A stretch of 11,868 bases of DNA from an uncultured Oscillospiraceae bacterium (GTDB taxonomy: Bacteria; Bacillota; Clostridia; Oscillospirales; Ruminococcaceae). Position numbers and translations under genes: made by a program. This document shows positions 7,178 to 11,868 of this stretch, one piece after another (position 1 is the first letter of the stretch; every line of letters starts with the position of its first letter). The DNA lies in the NCBI GenBank assembly GCA_934463345.1, contig CAKSJL010000051.1, forward strand, positions 1 to 11,868. The letters are read 5' to 3'. The notes beneath the pieces were generated by a model. It was given only the letters and a program-made list of their open reading frames with translations. It was not told the origin of the DNA and ran no database searches.

Positions 7178-8839
7178 TCAATTGGTTATCATATTATTTA
7201 CTGCACTGAAAAGAGCTTTCAGCGATGAGTCAATGATATCTGTTTCAATTCCGACACCCCAGAAATCATTGCCGTCTGCACCGGTTATGCCGACATATGA
7301 AACCGCCTTTGAAGTATCTCCTTGTTCCATAGCGTGTTCTGTGTATGTATGGAGGTCATACTTGATTCCCAGCATTTTCATGATGGCTTTGCTTACGGCG
7401 TTAAGTCTGCCGTTTCCATGAGCCTTTTCATTCATGATCTTACCATTATATTCAATTGTAACATCAGCCTGGATTCCGTCCTTCTGAACGTAGTGAGCTT
7501 CTTTGAGAATAACAGGTGATTGCTTATTAATAAATGTGTCCTTGAAAATGTCATAAACTTCAGCCGGCATAAGCTCACGATGCGCATTATCAGATACATG
7601 CTTTACAAGATAGCCGAAAGGTTCACGCATTTTCTGTGGCATGATAATTCCGAACTGCTGTTCAAGAATATATCCTATACCGCCCTTGCCCGACTGGCTG
7701 TTAATTCTTATAACATCAGTCTCGTAAACTCTTCCGACATCCTGAGGGTCGATAGGAAGATAAGGAACTGTCCAGTGTTCGCAGTTTTTCTCCTGACGCC
7801 ATTTCATGCCCTTTGCAATCGCATCCTGATGTGAACCGCTGAAAGCAGCAAATACAAGCTGACCGCTGTATGGCTGACGCTCATAGACCTTCATGCCGGT
7901 AATTCTCTCATAAAGTTCTGTTATTTCCGGCATATTTTCAAAGTTAAGCTCCGGATCAACACCCTGTGAGAACATATTCATTCCGAGAGTTACTATGTCA
8001 ACATTGCCTGTTCTTTCGCCGTTTCCAAAAAGAGTTCCTTCAATTCTGTCAGCGCCTGCAAGAAGTCCCATTTCACTGTCTGCAACTGCGCAGCCTCGGT
8101 CATTGTGCGGATGGAGCGAAACAATTATGTTTTCTCTGTTGATAAGATTGTCGCACATAAATTCAACCTGGTTTGCGTAAACATGTGGCATTGAATGTGA
8201 AACAGTGACAGGAAGGTTTATTACGACCTTATCATTTTCTGTAGGCTGCCATATTTTAATTACTTCATTGCATATTTCCAGAGCAAATTCAGGCTCAGTT
8301 CCGGTAAAGCTTTCAGGGGAATATTCAAAACGGTAATTTCCCTCAGCCTTTTCACGATACTGTTTACAGAGCTTTGCACCCATAACAGCAATATCAATGA
8401 TTTCTTCTTTGTTTTTTCTGAATACCTGTTCACGCTGAGCAACAGAAGTTGAATTGTAAAGATGAACAATAACGTTCTTAGCGCCTTCAAGTGCTTCAAA
8501 TGTTTTCTTTATTATGTGCTCTCTTGATTGAGTGAGAACCTGAATTGTAACATCGTCAGGGATAAGATTCTGTTCAATCAGCGCACGACAGAACTCATAT
8601 TCAGTCTCAGAAGCAGCAGGAAAGCCAACTTCAATTTCCTTGAATCCTATCTTGACGAGATACTTGAAAAATTCAAGCTTTTCTTCGAGAGTCATAGGAT
8701 TTATAAGAGCCTGATTTCCATCTCTCAGATCAACGCTGCACCATATCGGCGCATGGTCTATGTAGTTTTTTTCTGCCCATTTCATAGGCGGATTTTTTAC
8801 AGGAAAAAATTGTCTTGTGTACTTTTCAAAATTCTTCAT
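7178..8839 (-). CDS. leuA: 2-isopropylmalate synthase
   Basis: First committed enzyme of leucine synthesis: condenses acetyl-CoA with 3-methyl-2-oxobutanoate to 2-isopropylmalate. It is the long (type 2) form, 553 residues. The N-terminal TIM-barrel has WCSVDLRDGNQ (Arg39, Asp40), metal-binding HPHND (243-247) and the GNGERTGN loop (from about 272). The C-terminal part (about 435-551), with VTIEYNGK and the Gly-rich VSYVGITGADG stretch, matches the LeuA allosteric domain that senses leucine. Start choice: ATG codons lie at 8845 and 8839 in frame; AAGGA is only 2 bases from the first and 8 from the second, so 8839 is preferred. A complete T-box leader and promoter precede it. No other leu gene is visible; the next gene downstream has its own promoter. 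Confidence 0.96.
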   Translation of the reverse strand: MKNFEKYTRQFFPVKNPPMKWAEKNYIDHAPIWCSVDLRDGNQALINPMTLEEKLEFFKYLVKIGFKEIEVGFPAASETEYEFCRALIEQNLIPDDVTIQVLTQSREHIIKKTFEALEGAKNVIVHLYNSTSVAQREQVFRKNKEEIIDIAVMGAKLCKQYREKAEGNYRFEYSPESFTGTEPEFALEICNEVIKIWQPTENDKVVINLPVTVSHSMPHVYANQVEFMCDNLINRENIIVSLHPHNDRGCAVADSEMGLLAGADRIEGTLFGNGERTGNVDIVTLGMNMFSQGVDPELNFENMPEITELYERITGMKVYERQPYSGQLVFAAFSGSHQDAIAKGMKWRQEKNCEHWTVPYLPIDPQDVGRVYETDVIRINSQSGKGGIGYILEQQFGIIMPQKMREPFGYLVKHVSDNAHRELMPAEVYDIFKDTFINKQSPVILKEAHYVQKDGIQADVTIEYNGKIMNEKAHGNGRLNAVSKAIMKMLGIKYDLHTYTEHAMEQGDTSKAVSYVGITGADGNDFWGVGIETDIIDSSLKALFSAVNNMITN

Positions 8840-8872
8840 ATACATCTTCCTTTCAGTTTTTAGAGATGCAAC

Positions 8873-8911
8873 AAAAAAGCTCCACCTCTTATCAATCTAA
8901 AGAGGTGAAGC
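8873..8911 (-). terminator. T-box attenuator terminator before leuA
   Basis: Read on the - strand, GCTTCACCTCTT (8911-8900) pairs with AAGAGGTGGAGC (8890-8879), 12 bp with one wobble and a 9-base loop, followed by six T (8878-8873). It is the off-state of the T-box, 34 bases before the leuA start. Confidence 0.9.
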
Positions 8912-9138
8912 ATAATACTCCACGGTACCACTCTTTTTGGCGTTCTGAAACACCCACTCTGCCGCATCTGTCAATGCGCATCTCTGTAACGGGAGAACCC
9001 GTTTACACCTAATTGCCGAAGCTTTCAGCGAACTGCTCAGGGAGGAGTTATGACTGATCAGGAATACTGCCTTGCACCATACAGCAGCTCTCTGAAAAAC
9101 CTTTTCAGCTTTATTTCCCATCATCGCATTTACTTAAT
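8873..9138 (-). promoter_or_regulatory. Leucine T-box riboswitch leader of leuA
   Basis: The untranslated leader of leuA carries the hallmarks of a tRNA-sensing T-box. The T-box TGGTACCGTGGA (8930-8919) has the bulge bases UGGU that pair with an ACCA tRNA end. GGTGCAAGG (9078-9070) is a typical distal Stem I loop. A GTAACGGG/CCCGT(T)TAC hairpin (8985-9006) fits a Stem III position. Near 9047-9045, AACTCC offers the specifier CUC, a leucine codon, matching the gene downstream. The base run after the T-box (CTCTT) can pair with AAGAG before it (antiterminator) or form the terminator at 8879-8911. Known logic: uncharged tRNA-Leu holds the antiterminator and turns leuA on. The exact 5' end is inferred from the promoter. 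Confidence 0.92.
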
Positions 9139-9144
9139 AAAACT

Positions 9145-9173
9145 ATGATATAATATTTTCTTTGATTTGTCAA
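9145..9173 (-). promoter_or_regulatory. Promoter of the T-box-leuA transcript
   Basis: On the - strand: TTGACA (9173-9168), 17-base spacer, TATCAT (9150-9145). Predicted start near 9138, giving a leader of about 300 bases that includes the whole T-box. Confidence 0.8.
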
Positions 9174-9182
9174 GTACTTTTT

Positions 9183-9212
9183 AAAAAAACTTCAAAAATA
9201 TTTTATTCTGAA
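9183..9212 (-). terminator. Possible weak terminator of the ATPase-DRTGG operon
   Basis: On the - strand TTCAGAA (9212-9206) can pair with TTTTGAA (9197-9191) around an 8-base loop that holds the stop codon, followed by G and seven T. The stem is short and AT-rich, so it may be inefficient; only about 10 bases then separate it from the leuA promoter. Confidence 0.35.
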
Positions 9213-9532
9213 ATGAGGTGGTAAATTTCAACAGCAGTTTCGTATGAGGAAAGCGTTGTTTTAAAAACAGTTATTCCATGTTCTTTGGCGATCCGGCAAA
9301 ATTCAGGACTCAGCTTTGGGTTGTCAGCCGCTATTATGCATGCTGCATTCATCTGAAACGCAACGGCAAGACTGTTGATATTCGCACACGCAGTTATCCA
9401 TATGTTTCCGGGTTTCAGTTTCCCTAATGCATTTCCCGGCAGCTCGCCGCAGTATACACCACTTATTGGTGTTGGTGAGATTTCAGTCACAGCCAGGAAA
9501 TCTTTTAAAACAGAAATGTTTTTATTATTCAT
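9203..9532 (-). CDS. DRTGG domain-containing protein
   Basis: A 109-residue protein made of little more than one DRTGG domain, a small regulatory or ligand-binding fold also found next to CBS domains and in phosphotransacetylase relatives; its biochemical role is unknown. What supports the call: GVYCGELPGNALGKLKPGNIWITACANINSLAVAF, followed by ACIIAADN and a late HGITVFKTTLSSYETA stretch, matches the usual GVY-x-GDLLS ... GN-x-WIT ... HIN-x-VAVA ... GIPLL-x-T pattern. The eponymous DRTGG residues are not present, as in many members. The start ATG overlaps the end of the upstream ATPase gene by 8 bases and has no good Shine-Dalgarno site, so translation is probably coupled. In anaerobic clostridia such a pair is often seen near [FeFe]-hydrogenase subunit genes (established from memory); none is visible here. 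Confidence 0.82.
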   Translation of the reverse strand: MNNKNISVLKDFLAVTEISPTPISGVYCGELPGNALGKLKPGNIWITACANINSLAVAFQMNAACIIAADNPKLSPEFCRIAKEHGITVFKTTLSSYETAVEIYHLISE

Positions 9533-9950
9533 TTTTCAGATATACTTTCATTTCAAGGCGTGTACCTTCACCAAGCTTTGAGTGAACAGTCATTTCATCT
9601 GTGTACTTTTTCATGTTAGTAAATCCCATGCCTTCGCCATAGCCCCTGGAACGAAGATTTTCACCAGCTGTCGTGAATCCCTCCTGCATAGCGGCTTCTA
9701 CGTCGTTTATTCCCGGTCCTGTGTCACACAAACGCATAGTTATGCAGTTGTCTGTAACTTCAACGGATATTTCACCGCCATTGGCATGAATTATCATATT
9801 TATTTCGCCCTGATAAAGTGCAAGTGAAACACGCCTTATAATTTCCTGGTCAAGCTTCATTTTTTTCAGTTCTTCTCTGACCATATCAGAAACTTTTCCG
9901 GCATTTTCAAAATCATTTGATTCAACTTTGTATTTTAATGTTTTATTCAC
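9525..9950 (-). CDS. RsbW/SpoIIAB-like ATP-binding protein (HATPase_c_2 family)
   Basis: A 141-residue GHKL-type ATP-binding protein of the anti-sigma-factor kinase family. Visible motifs: N-box region LALYQGEINMIIHANGG (Asn51 as the Mg-binding residue), G1 box DTGPGI (76-81), and the ATP-lid GYGEGMGF (103-110), ending with a strand GTRLEMKVY. Compared with SpoIIAB or RsbW, the residue four before Asn51 is Gln47 rather than the usual Glu that acts as general base, so it may bind ATP without kinase activity. Start: GTG at 9950, with GAGG 8 bases before it; no better ATG is near. No sigma factor or anti-anti-sigma gene is nearby, so the partner is unknown. It forms an operon with the DRTGG gene (8-base overlap), behind a promoter at 10061-10089 and a structured leader. 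Confidence 0.85.
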   Translation of the reverse strand: MNKTLKYKVESNDFENAGKVSDMVREELKKMKLDQEIIRRVSLALYQGEINMIIHANGGEISVEVTDNCITMRLCDTGPGINDVEAAMQEGFTTAGENLRSRGYGEGMGFTNMKKYTDEMTVHSKLGEGTRLEMKVYLKNE

Positions 9951-9977
9951 TGATATAACCTCTTAAATGTTTTTATG

Positions 9978-10043
9978 GCATTACCGCATAATCTGCAAGC
10001 GTATGTGTGGAAAGGAAGTCAATAGCTGATTGTGCGGTTATGC
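9978..10043 (-). repeat. Imperfect inverted repeat in the leader of the ATPase-DRTGG operon
   Basis: Arms at 9978-9993 and 10028-10043 are complementary at 14 of 16 positions, spaced by 34 bases. It falls inside the predicted 5' UTR (from about +12 to +77) of the - strand operon, so the RNA could form a long hairpin ahead of the GTG start at 9950. No T-run follows either arm, so it is not a terminator. It could be an RNA switch or a DNA operator. Together with the two divergent promoters it accounts for most of the gene-free stretch 9951-10259. Confidence 0.6.
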
Positions 10044-10060
10044 ATTATTACTTTACAGTA

Positions 10061-10089
10061 ATTATATCAAAAAAATGTATACTTGTAAA
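10061..10089 (-). promoter_or_regulatory. Promoter of the ATPase-DRTGG operon
   Basis: On the - strand: -35 TTTACA (10089-10084), 17-base spacer, perfect -10 TATAAT (10066-10061) with an extended TGA. Predicted start near 10054, giving a leader of about 104 bases. Confidence 0.75.
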
Positions 10090-10151
10090 GGTCGTTTTTA
10101 GAAAGAAGTAAGCATTATTTATCCGTATTATGGAAATCGTTTAAAGAAAAC

Positions 10152-10180
10152 TTGAAAAAAAAATCAATTTGTGATATCAT
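10152..10180 (+). promoter_or_regulatory. Promoter of the topoisomerase B-subunit gene
   Basis: -35 TTGAAA (10152-10157), 17-base spacer, -10 TATCAT (10175-10180) with an extended TGA just before it. Predicted start near 10187, leader about 73 bases. Divergent from the promoter at 10061-10089. Confidence 0.7.
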
Positions 10181-10193
10181 TAATAAGATACGG

Positions 10194-10230
10194 TTAAAGC
10201 GATACTGTTGTTTTGTCAGTGCCGCTTTAA
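10194..10230 (+). other. Hairpin in the 5' UTR of the topoisomerase gene
   Basis: TTAAAGCG (10194-10201) pairs perfectly with CGCTTTAA (10223-10230), and ACTG (10204-10207) with CAGT (10217-10220), with a two-base internal mismatch and a 9-base loop. It lies at about +7 of the predicted transcript and 16 bases before the AAAGGA ribosome site. No T-run follows, so it is more likely an mRNA stability or regulatory hairpin than a terminator. Confidence 0.55.
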
Positions 10231-10259
10231 GAATGTGAATAAATGAAAGGACAGCAGCC

Positions 10260-11868
10260 ATGGCAAAAAAAACACAGGATTACGGTAATGCAAGTATTAC
10301 CATGCTAAAGGGACCGGATAAGGTCAGAAAGCGTCCGGGGGTTATTTTCGGTTCTGACGGACTTGACGGATGCGAGCATTCTGTTTTTGAGGTTATTTCA
10401 AATTCGATAGATGAAGCACGTTCAGGTTACGGTGATAAAATAATTGTCACAAAATACAATGACGGAGCCATAGAGGTTGATGACTTTGGAAGAGGTTGTC
10501 CTGTAGATTTTAATAAATCCGAGCAGAGATATAACTGGGAACTCGTTTACTGTGAGCTTTATGCCGGCGGAAAATATGATGAAAGCTCCGATATGTATGA
10601 ATATTCACTCGGACTTAACGGACTTGGTCTTTGCTCGACGCAGTTTGCATCTGAATATATGAATGTTGAGATAATAAGAGACGGTTATCAGTATAACCTT
10701 CACTTTGAAAAAGGCGAAAATATCGGCGGGCTTTCAAAGAAAAAAACCAATATAAAGCGAACGGGAACAAAAACAAAGTGGAAGCCAGACCTTGAAGTAT
10801 TTACTGATATTGATGTCAGAGACGAATATTTCAGAGATGTTCTGAAGCGTCAGGCAGTGATAAATCCTAATCTGCGGTTTATTTACCGATTTCAGAAGGA
10901 GGATGGCTCTTTCGATGAAACTGAGTATGTTTATGAAAATGGTATAACTGATTATGTAACGGAAATTGCAAATGGTCAGAATTTTACATCCGTACAGTTC
11001 TGGCAGGCTGAACGTCAGGGTCGTGACAGAGAGGATAAAGCGGAATACAAGGTAAAAATGTCTGTGGCTCTGACATTTTCAAATCAGGTAAAGCAGATAG
11101 AATATTACCACAACTCAAGCTTTCTGGAGCATGGCGGTTCTCCGGAAAGAGCTGTAAAACAGGCATTTGTTTCACAGATCGATTCATATATGAAGCAAAA
11201 TGACAAATACAAGCAGAACGAAGGTAAGGTTACTTTTGCTGATATTGAGGATTGCCTAATTCTTGTTTCATCGTCTTTCTCTACACAGACTTCGTATGAA
11301 AACCAGACGAAAAAATCCATTACAAATAAATTTATATACGAAGCAATGACTGAATTTTTAAAGCATCAGCTTGAAGTGTACTTTATTGAAAATCCTGATG
11401 AAGCACTTAAAATCTGTGAGCAGGTAATGGTAAACAAACGAAGTCGTGAAAATGCTGAAAAGACACGTCTAAACCTGAAAAAAAAGCTTGCAGGAACTAT
11501 CGACCTTTCAAACATGGTAAAAAAGTTTGTAGACTGTCGAACAAAGGATGTAAACAGACGTGAGCTTTATATAGTGGAGGGTGACTCAGCTCTTGGTGCT
11601 GTAAAGCTTGCCAGAGAAGCGGAATTTCAGGCTGTTATACCTATAAGAGGTAAGATCCTTAACTGCCTTAAAGCGGATTTTAATAAAATATTCAAAAATG
11701 ATATCATTGTTGATATAATAAAGGTTCTTGGATGCGGAGTTGAGGTAAAGACAAAAGCAAACAAGGATTTTTCATATTTCAATCTTGACGGTTTGAAATG
11801 GAATAAGATAGTTATATGTACGGATGCTGATGTTGACGGTTATCAGATAAGAACGCTTATTCTTACAA
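10260..11868 (+). CDS. DNA gyrase/topoisomerase IV B-subunit family protein (3' end outside window)
   Basis: ATPase subunit of a type IIA topoisomerase, which pairs with an A subunit to pass one DNA duplex through another. 536 residues are visible and the frame runs off the window; about 100 or more are likely missing. The GHKL domain has EVISNSIDEA (Glu44, Asn48), VDDFGRG (Asp74/75) and an ATP lid SLGLNGLGL where gyrases have GGLHGVG. QTK is at 349-351. The TOPRIM domain has IVEGDSALG (Glu440) and TDADVDG (Asp522, 524, 526), with the RGKILN motif, so the metal site is intact. AAAGGA lies 8 bases before the ATG at 10260. The divergence from standard GyrB (RPGVIFGS instead of RPGMYIGS) suggests a second paralogue, ParE-like or a clostridial lineage form, rather than the main GyrB. 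An A subunit would be expected just downstream. Confidence 0.9.
   Translation, partial: MAKKTQDYGNASITMLKGPDKVRKRPGVIFGSDGLDGCEHSVFEVISNSIDEARSGYGDKIIVTKYNDGAIEVDDFGRGCPVDFNKSEQRYNWELVYCELYAGGKYDESSDMYEYSLGLNGLGLCSTQFASEYMNVEIIRDGYQYNLHFEKGENIGGLSKKKTNIKRTGTKTKWKPDLEVFTDIDVRDEYFRDVLKRQAVINPNLRFIYRFQKEDGSFDETEYVYENGITDYVTEIANGQNFTSVQFWQAERQGRDREDKAEYKVKMSVALTFSNQVKQIEYYHNSSFLEHGGSPERAVKQAFVSQIDSYMKQNDKYKQNEGKVTFADIEDCLILVSSSFSTQTSYENQTKKSITNKFIYEAMTEFLKHQLEVYFIENPDEALKICEQVMVNKRSRENAEKTRLNLKKKLAGTIDLSNMVKKFVDCRTKDVNRRELYIVEGDSALGAVKLAREAEFQAVIPIRGKILNCLKADFNKIFKNDIIVDIIKVLGCGVEVKTKANKDFSYFNLDGLKWNKIVICTDADVDGYQIRTLILT

Noticed and set aside
8897..9124. 75-codon - strand frame upstream of leuA, possible leader peptide
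   Set aside because: It runs through the T-box structure, which explains the sequence; no leucine run and no reason for a peptide attenuator.

Overview
The window looks like chromosomal DNA of a low-GC anaerobic Firmicute, most likely a clostridium of the Ruminococcus / Oscillospiraceae type. I infer this from the gene order rplU-prp-rpmA-obgE, an L27 with the Firmicutes-type N-terminal extension next to its protease Prp, a mini-ribonuclease III, a leucine T-box leader, strong Shine-Dalgarno sites before most genes, and a lipoprotein with cohesin-like sequence. No species can be fixed from the sequence alone. No tRNA, rRNA, CRISPR array, transposase or phage gene was seen.

Left part (1-2125): the 3' end of a copper-exporting P1B-type ATPase on the + strand meets a convergent cytidylate-kinase-like gene. 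The ATPase terminator lies just past the kinase stop codon.

Centre left (2209-5980, + strand): a housekeeping block for ribosome biogenesis and RNA metabolism. A strong promoter and a structured L21 leader drive rplU, prp and rpmA. A hairpin terminator separates these from obgE, followed by mrnC and a yebC-family gene. Prp removes the L27 N-terminus, Obg acts in large-subunit assembly and MrnC matures 23S rRNA, so these genes belong together functionally. A bidirectional terminator closes the block.

Centre right (6102-9173, - strand): a secreted lipoprotein under a perfect-consensus promoter, with an Asn/Asp/Gln/Ser-rich linker and the two halves of a cohesin-like domain in swapped order. 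Upstream lies leuA (2-isopropylmalate synthase) behind a complete T-box leader that reads a leucine CUC codon, with its own promoter and intrinsic terminator.

Right part (9203-11868): a two-gene operon on the - strand (an RsbW/SpoIIAB-like ATPase overlapping a DRTGG-domain protein), preceded by a leader with a 16-bp-arm inverted repeat. Diverging from it is a type IIA topoisomerase B-subunit paralogue that runs off the window end.

Most of the window is ordinary housekeeping DNA. The points most worth checking are the apparently permuted cohesin-like lipoprotein, the ATPase with Gln where the kinase-type general base is expected, and the structured leader of its operon.
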